Shown: positions 37,849 through 47,607 of the stretch, piece by piece
Numbering within the stretch: position 1 is the stretch's first letter
Layout: each line of letters starts with the position of its first letter
Source: Streptomyces sp. NBC_00659
Lineage (GTDB): Bacteria > Actinomycetota > Actinomycetes > Streptomycetales > Streptomycetaceae
DNA length: 64,000 bases
Direction: 5' to 3'
Assembly (NCBI RefSeq): GCF_036226925.1
Contig: NZ_CP109031.1
Span: forward strand, 62,001 to 126,000
Notes under the pieces: model-generated
The model's input: only the letters and a program-made list of their open reading frames with translations
What the model was told of the DNA's origin: nothing
Database searches by the model: none
Program-made: the position numbers and the translations under genes

Positions 37849-39116
37849 CCGGCACGTCCCTCCTCGAACGCCCCGGCGTCACCGGTCGCGGCGCCCAAGC
37901 CCGCACCACCCCCGCCGTGGTCACCGGCATCGGTGTCGTCGCCCCCAACGGGCTGGGAGCCGCGGCCTGGTGGGCGGCGGTCCTGCGCGGCGAGAGCGGC
38001 ATCCGTCCGCTGACCCGCTTCGACGCCTCCGGGTATCCGGCCCGGCTCGCGGGCGAGGTGCCCGGCTTCGTCGCCGAGGACCATGTGCCCAGCCGGCTGA
38101 TGTCGCAGACCGACCAGGTGACCCGGCTGTCGCTGGTGACCGCCGAGGAGGCGCTCAAGGACGCCGGTGTCGAGGCGGCCGAGCTGCCCGAGTACGCGGC
38201 GGGCGCGGTCACCGCGTCGTCCGCGGGCGGCTTCGAGTTCGGCCAGCGCGAGCTTCAGGCCCTGTGGAGCAAGGGCAGCCAGCACGTCAGCGCGTACCAG
38301 TCGTTCGCCTGGTTCTACGCGGTGAACACCGGTCAGATATCCATCCGCCACGGGCTGCGCGGTGCCAGCGGAGTGCTGGTGTCCGAGCAGGCCGGCGGTC
38401 TGGACGCGGTGGGGCAGGCCCGCCGCCAGCTGCGCAGGGGATCCTCGCTCGTCGTCACGGGCGCGGTCGACTCCGCGCTGTGCCCGTGGGGGTGGGCCGC
38501 GCACCTGGCCGAGGGACGCATCAGCGTCAGCGACGACCCCGGCCGCGCCTTCCTGCCGTTCTCGGCGGACGCCTGCGGCTATGTCCCCGGCGAGGGCGGC
38601 GCGCTGCTGGTCCTGGAGTCCGCGACCGCGGCCCGCGACCGGGGCGCCCGGGTGTACGGGACGGTCGCCGGATACGCGGCCACCTTCGACCCGGCCCCCG
38701 GGGCGGGCGGGGGCTCGCGGCTGGGCGCGGCGGCCGAACTCGCCCTGGACGACGCCGGGGTACGGCCCGACCAGGTCGACGTGGTCTTCGCCGACGGCGC
38801 CGGGGAACGGGTGGCCGACCGCGCCGAGGCGCGGGCGATCTCCGATGTGTTCGGGGAGTACGGCGTCCCGGTGACCGCGCCGAAGAGCATGACCGGCCGG
38901 CTCGCCGCCGGCGGTGGCGCGCTGGACCTGGCGGCCGCCCTGTTCTCGCTGCGGGACCAGGTGATCCCGCCCACCACCGGCACCCGGCGCCCGGCCGAGG
39001 ACTGCCCCCTGGATCTCGTGACCGGTGCCCCGCGCCGGGGTGCGCAGCTGCGGACGGCGCTCGTGCTGGCGCGCGGGCGCGGCGGTTTCAACGCCGCCGC
39101 CGTGGTCCGCGCCTGA
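37845..39116 (+). CDS. Type II PKS chain length factor (KSbeta)
   Basis: A 423-residue ketosynthase homologue in which the active-site Cys is replaced by Gln in the diagnostic [12 protein letters not shown] motif. KSbeta starts chains by decarboxylating malonyl-ACP and sets the chain length. Overlap with KSalpha (ATGA) indicates coupled translation and equal expression. Chain length cannot be read safely by eye from the cavity residues. Confidence 0.96.
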   Translation: MTGTSLLERPGVTGRGAQARTTPAVVTGIGVVAPNGLGAAAWWAAVLRGESGIRPLTRFDASGYPARLAGEVPGFVAEDHVPSRLMSQTDQVTRLSLVTAEEALKDAGVEAAELPEYAAGAVTASSAGGFEFGQRELQALWSKGSQHVSAYQSFAWFYAVNTGQISIRHGLRGASGVLVSEQAGGLDAVGQARRQLRRGSSLVVTGAVDSALCPWGWAAHLAEGRISVSDDPGRAFLPFSADACGYVPGEGGALLVLESATAARDRGARVYGTVAGYAATFDPAPGAGGGSRLGAAAELALDDAGVRPDQVDVVFADGAGERVADRAEARAISDVFGEYGVPVTAPKSMTGRLAAGGGALDLAAALFSLRDQVIPPTTGTRRPAEDCPLDLVTGAPRRGAQLRTALVLARGRGGFNAAAVVRA

Positions 39117-39181
39117 CCCCGCCGGCACCCGCAGCACCTGTACCGAAGAACACCCGGGAACACCGAGGAATGAGGTATGCC

Positions 39182-39445
39182 GTGAAACGGCTCGAACTCA
39201 CTGACCTGATCACCCTGCTGCGTGAGTGCGCCGGCGAGGAGGAGGGCGTGGACCTGGACGGCGACATCCTGGACGTGCCGTTCGCCGAACTGGGCTACGA
39301 CTCGCTGGCCGTGCTGCAGACGACCGGGCGCATCGAGCGGGACTTCGAAGTGCTCCTGGACGAGGAGGCCGTGGACGAGGCCGAGACCCCGCGCGTGTAC
39401 CTGGAACTGATCAACCGGGCGCTGTCCGAGCGCGCCGGCGTGTGA
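39182..39445 (+). CDS. Type II PKS acyl carrier protein
   Basis: An 87-residue ACP with the phosphopantetheine Ser in ELGYDSLAVLQTTGRIE and an acidic helix II. It carries the growing polyketide chain between KSalpha/KSbeta and the cyclases. GTG at 39182 is preferred because TGAGG lies 6 nt upstream; an ATG at 39170 would place GAGGA against the start codon. It completes the KSalpha-KSbeta-ACP minimal PKS and is followed at once by the flavin oxidase gene. Confidence 0.93.
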   Translation: MKRLELTDLITLLRECAGEEEGVDLDGDILDVPFAELGYDSLAVLQTTGRIERDFEVLLDEEAVDEAETPRVYLELINRALSERAGV

Positions 39446-39456
39446 GCGGGGACACG

Positions 39457-41070
39457 ATGACTGCTCCGAACCGCAGACGCTTCGTCACGGGCACGATCGC
39501 CGCGGCGGCGGCCGCGGGTTCCGGCCTCGCCACCGCAACCGCCGCCGCGAGCCCCTCCTCCCATCCGCTGGTGGTGGAACCGGCGGACCCGCGCTACGCG
39601 GACCTCGCCGTGCGCGGCAGCAACAAGAGGTTCACCGCCCGGCCCGAGGCCTTCGTGCTGGCCACCACCACCGAGCAGGTGGTGGTGGCGGTGCGTGAGG
39701 CCGTACGCGACGGCAAGCGCATCGCGGTGCGCAGCGGCGGCCACTGCTACGAGAACTTCGTGGGTGACACCTCGGTCCGCCGGGTCGTCGATCTCGCCGG
39801 GATGGACACCGTCCGCTGGGACGCGGCGCGCGGCGCCTTCGAGATCGGCGCGGGTGCCCGGCTCGTGGACGTCTACCGGGCGCTCTACTACGGCTGGGGC
39901 GTGACCGTCCCGGGCGGCGCCAGCGCGACCGTCGCCTTCGGCGGCCATGTGCAGGGCGGTGGCTACGGGGCTCTGTCCCGCCGCCACGGGATCTCCAGCG
40001 ACCATCTGCTGGCCGTCGAAGTGGTCGTCGTCGACGCCCGCGGGCGGGCCCGCGCGGTGGTCGCCACGCGGGACGCGAACGATCCGAACCGTGAACTGTG
40101 GTGGGCCCACACCGGTGCGGGCGGCGGCAACTTCGGCGTCGTCACCCGCTACTGGTTCCGCTCGCCCGCGGCCCGGGGCAGCGACCCCGCCACCGCTTTG
40201 CCGCGGCCGCACGGCAGCGTGCTGACCTCCGCCGTGATGTTCCCGCGCGAGGGCATGACCAGGAACGCGTTCCGCACGCTGGTGGGCAACCACGGGCGCT
40301 GGCACGAGCGCAACAGCGGCCCCCGGTCGCCGTACACCGGCCTGTTCAGCGGTCTGGTGCTGCTGGGCCACCAGGGGGAGAGTGACCAGGGGCTGAGCGC
40401 CGTGGCCTTCACCCACCTGGACGCGACCCTGCCCGACGCCGGCAGGCTGCTGCAGGACCACATCGACGCGGTCTCGGCCGGGGTGGGCGTCCAGGCGTAC
40501 GCCGCGCCGCCCGAGACGCTGCCGTGGCTGGCGTCGGTCGAGTCGCTGGCCGCCTCCCAGGACGCGGAGAGCGGCCGGCAGAAGATCAAGTCGTCCTATC
40601 TGCGGCGGGCGTTCACCGACGAGCAGATCGACGTGCTGTACGGCTTCCTGGGCAGCACGGAGCACACCAACGACTCCAGTTCGGTGTCCATCCAGTCGTA
40701 CGGCGGCCTCGTCAACACGGTCGGCCCGCGGTCGACGGCGTCCTGGCAGCGCGGCTCGGTGATGAAGGCGCTGTTCATGAACACCTGGCAGAGCCCGGAG
40801 CGGGACGCGGCGAACGTGGACTGGCTGCGCCGGCTGTACGCGGGTGTCTACCAGGACACGGGCGGGGTTCCGGCGCCGAACGACCGCAACGAGGGCTGCT
40901 TCATCAACTTCCCCGACATCGACATGGCCGATCCGAAGTGGAACACCTCCGGTGTGCCCTGGCACCGGCTGTACTTCGGGGACAACTACCACCGCCTGCA
41001 GGCGGTCAAGGCGAAGTGGGACCCGCGCGAGGTGTTCCACCACCCGCTGTCCGTGCGAGCGGCCCGGTAG
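39457..41070 (+). CDS. Tat-exported FAD-linked oxidase (berberine bridge enzyme/AknOx family)
   Basis: A 537-residue protein. Residues 1-35 are a twin-arginine signal (NRRRFVTGTIAAAAAAGSG then Ala-rich). The FAD domain has RSGGHCYENFV, whose His is the usual covalent ligand, and GGHVQGGGYGALSRRHG. The position of the second, cysteinyl ligand in bicovalent enzymes reads Ser (GGASATV). The C-terminus YFGDNYHRLQAVKAKWDP is typical. The family includes extracytoplasmic oxidases that act late on the finished product, such as AknOx on aclacinomycin sugars. A GTG at 39442 overlapping the ACP stop is an alternative start. Confidence 0.88.
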   Translation: MTAPNRRRFVTGTIAAAAAAGSGLATATAAASPSSHPLVVEPADPRYADLAVRGSNKRFTARPEAFVLATTTEQVVVAVREAVRDGKRIAVRSGGHCYENFVGDTSVRRVVDLAGMDTVRWDAARGAFEIGAGARLVDVYRALYYGWGVTVPGGASATVAFGGHVQGGGYGALSRRHGISSDHLLAVEVVVVDARGRARAVVATRDANDPNRELWWAHTGAGGGNFGVVTRYWFRSPAARGSDPATALPRPHGSVLTSAVMFPREGMTRNAFRTLVGNHGRWHERNSGPRSPYTGLFSGLVLLGHQGESDQGLSAVAFTHLDATLPDAGRLLQDHIDAVSAGVGVQAYAAPPETLPWLASVESLAASQDAESGRQKIKSSYLRRAFTDEQIDVLYGFLGSTEHTNDSSSVSIQSYGGLVNTVGPRSTASWQRGSVMKALFMNTWQSPERDAANVDWLRRLYAGVYQDTGGVPAPNDRNEGCFINFPDIDMADPKWNTSGVPWHRLYFGDNYHRLQAVKAKWDPREVFHHPLSVRAAR

Positions 41071-41086
41071 GGCCCTTCTCCCGTAC

Positions 41087-41132
41087 GCCGAGAGCGGGCG
41101 GCCCCGGTGTCCCGGGGCCGCCCGCTCTCGGC
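41087..41132. terminator. Bidirectional hairpin terminator (21-bp stem)
   Basis: A perfect 21-bp stem starting GCCGAGAGCGGGCGGCCCCG with a 4-nt loop lies between the convergent oxidase and ABM genes. Confidence 0.8.
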
Positions 41133-41146
41133 TTGCGTGGAGCCGC

Positions 41147-41449
41147 TCAGCCTCCGGTGGCCGCCTCGCGTTCCAGCACAGCCGTGTACAGGTTCGGTTC
41201 GCTGGTGCTCACCGTGCGCAGCGCGGCGGCGTGCGGGGCGAAACCGGGGTGGGTGACGGCCGCGCGGAAGGACTCGTCGTCCGTCCACTCGGCGATGTTG
41301 ACGTAGGAGCCGGGCCGCTCGGTGTGGCGCAGCAGCCGGTGGCGCAGGAATCCGGGGCGGTCGCGGAAGAAGGCCGAGGTGTCGTCGAAGAGCCGCTCGA
41401 ACTCCTCGGCCGGGCCGGTGACCGTGAACCGGTTGATGAAGGTGACCAC
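41147..41449 (-). CDS. ABM-family monooxygenase-like protein, second copy
   Basis: A 100-residue protein with a ferredoxin-like ABM pattern: VTFINRFTVTGPAEEFERLFDDTSAFFRDRPGFLRHRLLRHTERPGSYVNIAEWTDDESFRAAV. The GTG at 41449 has GGAGGAG upstream. It is divergent from the exporter genes and may share the SARP site between them. It could oxidise an anthrone-type intermediate or act as a small cyclase. Confidence 0.75.
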   Translation of the reverse strand: MVTFINRFTVTGPAEEFERLFDDTSAFFRDRPGFLRHRLLRHTERPGSYVNIAEWTDDESFRAAVTHPGFAPHAAALRTVSTSEPNLYTAVLEREAATGG

Positions 41450-41501
41450 GTGCTCCTCCGGGCCGGTGGGCGTTGACGCACCGAACGCTTGCCTGCCCGG
41501 C

Positions 41502-41530
41502 TCGAGCCGGGCTCGAAGGCGGACCGAGCG
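41502..41530 (+). promoter_or_regulatory. SARP-type operator upstream of the drrAB-like exporter
   Basis: TCGAGCC, TCGAAGG and CCGAGCG start at 41502, 41513 and 41524 with exact 11-bp spacing, 79, 68 and 57 bp before the ATPase ATG. The first repeat sits inside the 14-bp palindrome CCGGCTCGAGCCGG, and the divergent ABM gene starts 53 bp away, so both could be controlled. Confidence 0.65.
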
Positions 41531-41580
41531 GCCGGCCGAAGACTGCTCGGACCTGTCGCACACCGGGGAAAGGGACATCC

Positions 41581-42597
41581 ATGACGAGGCCATCCGTGGG
41601 ATCCGGGTACGCGATCCTCGCCGAGAACCTGTGCAAACGGTACGGCGACGCCCCGGCCCTGAGGGGGTTCGGTCTGCGGGTGCCCGAGGGCACGGTGCAC
41701 GGTCTGCTCGGGCCCAACGGCGCCGGCAAGACGACCGCGGTACGCATCCTGTCCACGCTGGCCAGGCTGGATGAGGGCCGGGCGGAGGTGGCCGGCTTCG
41801 ACGTGGTCCGCGACAGCGCGAAGGTGCGGGCGCGGATCGGGCTGCTCGGCCAGTACGCCGCGGTCGACGAGGTCCTCAGCGGCCGCCAGAACCTGGTGAT
41901 GTTCGGGCGGCTGTACCACCTGGGAAAGCGCGCGGCCGGTGCGCGCGCGGACACGCTGCTGGAGCAGTTCGGGCTCGCCGGCACGGGTGCCAAGCAGGTC
42001 AAGGACTACTCGGGCGGTATGCGCCGGCGCCTCGACCTGGCGGCCAGTCTCATTCTCGCGCCGCGGGTGCTCTTCCTCGACGAGCCGACGACGGGCCTGG
42101 ACCCGCGCAGCCGCAACGAGGTGTGGGCGGCGGTGCGTTCCCTGGTCCAGGACGGCACGACGGTCCTGCTGACCACGCAGTACCTGGACGAGGCGGACCA
42201 GCTCGCGGACAGGATCTCGGTGATCGCCTCGCCGGGCGGTGCGGGCGGGCGGGTGATCGCCGAGGGCACGCCCGACGAGCTGAAGTCGGCGATCGGCGGC
42301 GACCGGATCGACGTCACGGTCCGCGGCGCCGGTGAGATCGCCGCCGCGGCCGGGGTGCTGGCCCGCATCACGGGCCGGGACCCCGACACCGACGTGGAGA
42401 ACCGGCGGGTGGGTGCCCCGGTCTCGGACCGGGTCGCCGCCCTGTCCGAGATCGTGCGGGCACTGGGCGAGGCGGGTGTCGTGGCCGAGGACATCGCGCT
42501 GCGCCGCCCCACGCTGGACGAGGTCTTCCTGCACCTGACCGGCACGGACAGGAACCAGAGCCCGAGCGGGACCGAGAACGAAGAGGTGACGGTGTGA
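41581..42597 (+). CDS. ABC transporter ATP-binding protein, DrrA type
   Basis: A 338-residue ATPase. Walker A is GPNGAGKTTAVR, the signature is YSGGMRRRLDLA, Walker B is VLFLDEPTTGLDP and the H-loop region is TTQYLDEADQLADR (Gln in place of the usual His, as in DrrA proteins). The C-terminal regulatory domain ends in RPTLDEVFLHLTG, which is typical of DrrA. With the overlapping permease gene it should export the antibiotic and give self-resistance. Confidence 0.93.
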   Translation: MTRPSVGSGYAILAENLCKRYGDAPALRGFGLRVPEGTVHGLLGPNGAGKTTAVRILSTLARLDEGRAEVAGFDVVRDSAKVRARIGLLGQYAAVDEVLSGRQNLVMFGRLYHLGKRAAGARADTLLEQFGLAGTGAKQVKDYSGGMRRRLDLAASLILAPRVLFLDEPTTGLDPRSRNEVWAAVRSLVQDGTTVLLTTQYLDEADQLADRISVIASPGGAGGRVIAEGTPDELKSAIGGDRIDVTVRGAGEIAAAAGVLARITGRDPDTDVENRRVGAPVSDRVAALSEIVRALGEAGVVAEDIALRRPTLDEVFLHLTGTDRNQSPSGTENEEVTV

Positions 42598-43418
42598 GCA
42601 CCGCAGTCCCGCAGTCCGAAACCGGCACGGGCGGTGCCCGCTGGGCCCTGTCCGACTCCTGGGTGCTGACCGGGCGTTCGCTGGCCCACTGGGCCCGCAA
42701 TCCCGCCCCCGTCGTCATCGGCCTGCTCTTCCCGATCATGATGGTGCTGATGTTCGGATATCTGTTCGGCGGGGCGATGCAGGTTCCCGGCGGGGGCAGC
42801 TATCGCGAGTTCCTGGTACCGGGCATGTTCGCCATGACGATGGTCTTCGGCATCGAGGTGACGATGCTGGCCGTGATCAGCGACGCCGCCAAGGGGGTCA
42901 CCGACCGGTTCCGGGCGATGCCCACGTCCGCGGCGGCGGTGGTGAGCGGACGCAGCATCGCCGACATGCTCAACTCGGTCCTCGGGCTTGCCGTGATGAT
43001 CCTGTGCGGCCTGGCCGTCGGCTGGCGCGCGAACGAGGGGTTCGGCCGGGCGCTGGCAGCCGTCGGCCTGCTCCTGCTGCTGCGCTTCGCCCTGCTGTGG
43101 GTGGGCATCTACCTGGGGCTGGTCTTCACGGACCCGGCCGCCGTCACCGCCGTGCAGACCCTGGTGTGGCCGCTGGGGTTCCTGTCGAACGCCTTCGTGT
43201 CGCCGGACACGATGCCGGGCTGGCTCGCCGCGGTCTCCGAGTGGAATCCGCTGTCGGCGACGGTGACGGCCGCGCGGCGGCTGTTCGGCAACCCGGGCTG
43301 GGACACCGGGACATGGGCGACGGATCAGGCCATTGTCATGGGTGTGGTGTGGCCGGTGATCATTTTTGCCGTTTTCTTCCCTCTGTCCGTGCGACGCTAC
43401 CAGCGGCTCGGCAGCTGA
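42594..43418 (+). CDS. ABC-2 type permease, DrrB type
   Basis: A 274-residue membrane protein with about six hydrophobic helices, including PVVIGLLFPIMMVLMFGYLFGG near residue 40, and the conserved FLSNAFVSPDTMPGWLAAVSEWNPLS motif of DrrB-type permeases. It starts within the last codons of the ATPase gene (4-bp overlap). It pairs with the ATPase as an efflux pump in the cytoplasmic membrane. Confidence 0.92.
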   Translation: MSTAVPQSETGTGGARWALSDSWVLTGRSLAHWARNPAPVVIGLLFPIMMVLMFGYLFGGAMQVPGGGSYREFLVPGMFAMTMVFGIEVTMLAVISDAAKGVTDRFRAMPTSAAAVVSGRSIADMLNSVLGLAVMILCGLAVGWRANEGFGRALAAVGLLLLLRFALLWVGIYLGLVFTDPAAVTAVQTLVWPLGFLSNAFVSPDTMPGWLAAVSEWNPLSATVTAARRLFGNPGWDTGTWATDQAIVMGVVWPVIIFAVFFPLSVRRYQRLGS

Positions 43419-43469
43419 GAGCGACCACATCGGACGGGACCGGATGTACGAAGGGGAATCCAGAGGGAC

Positions 43470-46298
43470 ATGGCAGTGACGACGGGCGTTCGGGCCGACG
43501 ACCTCACGCGGTGTGCGGTGCTCTTCGAGGCGGCCGACCCGCCCCGCTCCGGCACGGTGGTGTTCTGGGACCCGCCGGGCGGTCCGCCCGATCCGGTGGC
43601 CGGGGCGGGGGACGCCGTGGACGTGGTCACCGTCGAGGGCGGTGCCCCGGTCCTGCGCACCGTCGCGGCCGTGCGGCTGTCGGTCGGCGACGCGCTGCCG
43701 GTGCTGGCCCGCGCGGCCCGGCCGGGGGCGGGGGTCCATCGGGCCGCCGCGTTCTGGGCAGGCGCGGCCGCGATCGCCCTGCACCTGGCGGCCCGGGAGC
43801 GGCTGCTGCCGGGTGTCACGCCGGGCGGCTACGACGCCTGGCGGATCGGCCCACTGGACCTGGACGACGTGCAACGGGTGCGCGCGCTCGCCGCTGCCGC
43901 GCCGCCCGAGGCGTACGCCGGCGTCCTGCCGGGCACGGCTGACACGGCGGTGCGGATGGCCGAACCGGAGGGCCTGGTACGGGCGTTCCTGGACGCCGTC
44001 GCCGACACCCTGCCGCGCACCCCGGCGGCCCCGGCGGCCACCGGCCGGGCGGCGTTCGCGGCGGCGGAGCCCCAGCTCGTGCCCCAGCTGCGGGCCTGGG
44101 CCGAGGAGATCTCGGCGGGCCTGGACTCGGGAGTCCGCGTCAGCCTGCGGGTGGAGCTCACCGGCGGGAGCGAGGACGGCGGCATCGCCCCCTGCCTGCG
44201 CCTGGTCCCCCGCGCCCACAGCCTGGCCGACCCCACCCTCGCGCTCGACGCGGACGAGCTGTTCGCGAGCGCCGATCACGCGCTGGGTCCGCGGGCCCAG
44301 GCCGACACCGTGCTGGCCGTGCGCCGGGCCGCGGACGTGTGGAAGCCGCTTCAGCGGCTGTTGCCCGTGCCGCACGCCATGGAGTTGTCCGACCAGGACG
44401 TGACCGATCTGCTGGGCGGCGCGGCCGGCCGGCTGCGCGCTCACGGCATCGACGTGCTGTGGCCCGGGGACGCCGGCCGCTCGCTGACCGCCCGGGCCGT
44501 CGTCGGCGCCGGCCTCGCGCCGCCGGCCGACCTGCGTTCGTTCTTCGGCGGCGACGGCACCGTGGACCTGCGCTGGCAGCTCTGCCTGGACGGCGACCCG
44601 TTGACGGACCAGGAGAGGGCCGAGGCCGCCGCGGGCCGTCCCGCCGTACGGCTGCGGGGCGGCTGGATCCTGGCCGGTGCCGACCTGGCCCGCAAGGCCC
44701 GCGAGCCGGAGGTGGGCACGCTCACCGCGATCGAGGCGCTCGCCGTCGCCCTGACCGGATACGCGCGGGCCGGCAAGGAACAGGTGCCGGTGGAGCCCAC
44801 CCCCTGGCTGCTGGCGCTGCGTGCCCACCTCGCCGATCCGGACGGCGGCGCCGAACCCCTGCGCCGGCCCGCCGCGCTCGCCGCCACCCTGCGCGACTAC
44901 CAGCTGCGCGGCCTGCGCTGGCTGGACCGGATGACCTCGCTGGGGCTGGGCGGCTGCCTCGCCGACGACATGGGCCTGGGCAAGACCGTCCAGCTGATCG
45001 CGCTGCATCTGCTGCGCCAGGAACACGAGGACAGCAGCGGGCCGACCCTGGTCGTCTGCCCGGCCTCCCTGCTGGGCAACTGGCAGCGCGAGGTGGGCCG
45101 GTTCGCGCCCGGCACGGCCGTACGCCGCTACCACGGCACGGGCCGCACCCTGGACGGCGCCGGGGAGGGATTCGTCCTGACGACGTACGGCACGATGCGC
45201 CTCGACGCCGACCGGCTCGCCGGGCACCGCTGGGGCATGGTCGTCGCCGACGAGGCCCAGCACGTCAAGAACCCGCACTCCAGCACCGCCAGGGCGCTGC
45301 GGCTGATCCCCGCCGACGCGAAGATCGCGCTCACCGGCACGCCCGTCGAGAACAGCCTCTCCGAGCTGTGGGCGGTCCTGGACTGGACGACGCCCGGACT
45401 GCTCGGCGGATACGGCGAGTTCCGCCGGCGCTGGATGGCGCCGATCGAGGCGGAGCGCACCGAGGGCGCTGGGGAACGGCCCACGGCACAGCGCCTGGCC
45501 ACTCTCGTGCGCCCGTTCCTGCTGCGCCGCCGCAAGTCCGACCCGGGCATCGCGCCGGAACTGCCGCCCAAGACCGAGACGGACCGGCCGGTCGCGCTGA
45601 CCGCCGAGCAGTCGGCGCTGTACCACGGGCAGGTGCGGCAGGTGATGGCGCAGATCCGCGGCAGCGAGGGCATCGCCCGCAGCGGCCTGGTCCTGAAACT
45701 GCTCACCGGCCTGAAGCAGATCTGCAACCACCCCGCCCAGTTCCTCAAGGAGGAGGGCACGGTGCTCACGGGGCGCTCCGGGAAGCTGGAGCTGCTCGAC
45801 GAACTCCTCGGCACGATCATCGCCGAGGACGGCGCCGTGCTCGTGTTCACGCAGTACGTCGTCATGGCCCGGCTGCTGGAGCGGCACCTGCGCGAACGCG
45901 GGGTGCCCGCCCAGCTGCTGCACGGCGGCACGCCCGTGCCCAAGCGCGAGGAGCTCGTCCAGCGCTTCCAGGACGGGGAGGTGCCGGTCTTCCTGTTGTC
46001 GCTGAAGGCGGCCGGTACAGGCCTGAACCTGACCCGGGCCGAACACGTCGTGCACTACGACCGCTGGTGGAACCCGGCGGTGGAGGCGCAGGCCACGGAC
46101 CGCGCGTACCGGATCGGCCAGACCAGGCCCGTCCAGGTGCACCGGCTGATCGCCGAAGGCACCGTCGAGGACCGCATCGCCGCCCTGCTGGAGTCGAAGA
46201 AGGAGCTCGCGGACTCGGTGCTCGGGGCGGGCGAGCAGGCACTGACGGAACTGACCAACGACGAACTGGCCGGCCTGGTCGAGCTGAGGAGCGAGTGA
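43470..46298 (+). CDS. SNF2-family DEAD/DEAH-type helicase
   Basis: A 942-residue protein. The N-terminal 430 residues form an actinobacterial SNF2-associated region. The ATPase core follows with LADDMGLGKTVQLIALHLL (Walker A), VVADEAQHVKNPHSST (DEAQ box), LTGTPVENSLSELW and the helicase C-terminal lobe (VFTQYVVMARLLERHL, RAYRIGQTRPVQVH). SNF2 proteins act on DNA or nucleoprotein. The ATGA overlap with the SWIM-domain gene is the usual conserved pair. It has no evident biosynthetic role and interrupts the cluster. Confidence 0.92.
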   Translation: MAVTTGVRADDLTRCAVLFEAADPPRSGTVVFWDPPGGPPDPVAGAGDAVDVVTVEGGAPVLRTVAAVRLSVGDALPVLARAARPGAGVHRAAAFWAGAAAIALHLAARERLLPGVTPGGYDAWRIGPLDLDDVQRVRALAAAAPPEAYAGVLPGTADTAVRMAEPEGLVRAFLDAVADTLPRTPAAPAATGRAAFAAAEPQLVPQLRAWAEEISAGLDSGVRVSLRVELTGGSEDGGIAPCLRLVPRAHSLADPTLALDADELFASADHALGPRAQADTVLAVRRAADVWKPLQRLLPVPHAMELSDQDVTDLLGGAAGRLRAHGIDVLWPGDAGRSLTARAVVGAGLAPPADLRSFFGGDGTVDLRWQLCLDGDPLTDQERAEAAAGRPAVRLRGGWILAGADLARKAREPEVGTLTAIEALAVALTGYARAGKEQVPVEPTPWLLALRAHLADPDGGAEPLRRPAALAATLRDYQLRGLRWLDRMTSLGLGGCLADDMGLGKTVQLIALHLLRQEHEDSSGPTLVVCPASLLGNWQREVGRFAPGTAVRRYHGTGRTLDGAGEGFVLTTYGTMRLDADRLAGHRWGMVVADEAQHVKNPHSSTARALRLIPADAKIALTGTPVENSLSELWAVLDWTTPGLLGGYGEFRRRWMAPIEAERTEGAGERPTAQRLATLVRPFLLRRRKSDPGIAPELPPKTETDRPVALTAEQSALYHGQVRQVMAQIRGSEGIARSGLVLKLLTGLKQICNHPAQFLKEEGTVLTGRSGKLELLDELLGTIIAEDGAVLVFTQYVVMARLLERHLRERGVPAQLLHGGTPVPKREELVQRFQDGEVPVFLLSLKAAGTGLNLTRAEHVVHYDRWWNPAVEAQATDRAYRIGQTRPVQVHRLIAEGTVEDRIAALLESKKELADSVLGAGEQALTELTNDELAGLVELRSE

Positions 46299-47596
46299 TG
46301 GCCGCGAGCAAGGACAGCGGCGCCCGGGGCTTTCCCGCCTTCCCCGCCCGCAAGGGCGGCCGTGCCCGCGGCCAGTCGTTCTGGGCCGGATCCTTCACGC
46401 AGGCCGTCGAGGACACCTGGCCGGAGGAGGAGCCGCTGAAGCAGGGCCGGGCCTTCTCCCGCACCGGACGGATCGGGCCGATCGCGGTCGGCCCGGGACG
46501 GATCACGGCGCAGGTCTACGGCGGCGACGAGGCGTACACGACCGTGATCACCCTGCGGGAGCTGGACGACCAGGAGTGGGAACTGCTGTGGGACAAGACC
46601 GCGGACCGGCCCGCCGTGACGGAGTCGCTGCTGGCCGGTGAGCTGCCCGAGGACCTCCTGGAGGCGGTGGAGGACGCCCGGCTGCGGCTGCTGCCCGGGT
46701 ACGGGGACCTGGACGCCGACTGCGACTGCGACGCCCTGGACCATCCGTGCCCGCATGCCACGGCCCTGTGCTACCAGCTGTCGTGGCACCTGGACACGGA
46801 CCCGTGGCTGCTGCTGCTGGTGCGGGGCAGGGGCGCCGGAGAGGCCGTGGAGGAGCTGAAGTCGGAGCTGCTGCTGCGGGCCATGACGGGCGGGGACGAA
46901 GAGGACGAAGAGGATGGCGAGGACGGCGAGGACGCGGACGGGACGGACGCGGAAGTCACCCTGCAGAAGGGCCCGTTGCCCGGCGTGGACCCGCTGTCCG
47001 CCTGGTCGCGGGAGGCGTCGCCGCTGCCCGGACTGCCGTCGCTGCCTCCCGCCCCGGCCGGTGCCGGTGAGCCGGTCACCGGCATCGAGGCCGACCCGCT
47101 GGAGCAGCTGGTCGCCGACGCGGCCGTACGCGCCAGGTCGCTGCTCGCGTACGCCCGGGGCCTGACCGACGCGCCCGCGCCCGAGCTCGGCCTGTGGCAG
47201 GACACCGTACGCATCGCGGCCACCCATCCGGATCCAAGGGTTGCGGCGCGGCTGCGGCAGGCCTGCGGCAGACCGTCCGAGGAGCTGGACCGCGCGGCCG
47301 AGGCCTGGCGCACCGGCGGGGCGGCGGGGCTGGAGGTGCTGGAGCGCGCCTGGTCGCCGTCCGCCCAGGAGACCGCCCGGGCACGCGCGGCGCTCTCGGC
47401 GGGCTGGGAGGCGGACGAACTGCCGGAGCTTCAGGTCCAGGGCAACCACTGGACACCGGCCGGCCAGGACATCCAGCTGCGCCTGGGCCGCGACGGCCGC
47501 TGGTACCCCTATCGCCGCCGGGCGGACGCGTGGTGGCCGGCCGGAGCGCCGCACGGCGACCCCTCGGACGCCCTCGTGGACCTCACCGACGACTGA
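46298..47596 (+). CDS. SWIM zinc-finger protein, partner of the SNF2 helicase
   Basis: A 432-residue protein with a SWIM-type zinc-binding motif around residue 145-160 (DCDCDALDHPCPHATAL; CxC then CxH), an acidic low-complexity stretch of Glu/Asp near residue 200, and a C-terminal region ending in RRADAWWPAG. It starts in the stop codon of the SNF2 gene. In actinobacteria such genes are commonly adjacent; the exact function is unknown. It is the last gene before a strong terminator. Confidence 0.85.
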   Translation: MAASKDSGARGFPAFPARKGGRARGQSFWAGSFTQAVEDTWPEEEPLKQGRAFSRTGRIGPIAVGPGRITAQVYGGDEAYTTVITLRELDDQEWELLWDKTADRPAVTESLLAGELPEDLLEAVEDARLRLLPGYGDLDADCDCDALDHPCPHATALCYQLSWHLDTDPWLLLLVRGRGAGEAVEELKSELLLRAMTGGDEEDEEDGEDGEDADGTDAEVTLQKGPLPGVDPLSAWSREASPLPGLPSLPPAPAGAGEPVTGIEADPLEQLVADAAVRARSLLAYARGLTDAPAPELGLWQDTVRIAATHPDPRVAARLRQACGRPSEELDRAAEAWRTGGAAGLEVLERAWSPSAQETARARAALSAGWEADELPELQVQGNHWTPAGQDIQLRLGRDGRWYPYRRRADAWWPAGAPHGDPSDALVDLTDD

Positions 47597-47607
47597 ACGG
47601 CACAGGG

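Noticed and set aside
42006..46142. A 1378-codon open frame on the minus strand
   Set aside because: It is antisense to the exporter and the SNF2 helicase, whose frames have clear motifs; its translation is repetitive Gly/His/Gln/Arg-rich and typical of high-GC shadows. The same holds for the long minus-strand frame at 661-2937 and the plus-strand frame at 17238-20783 opposite metH.
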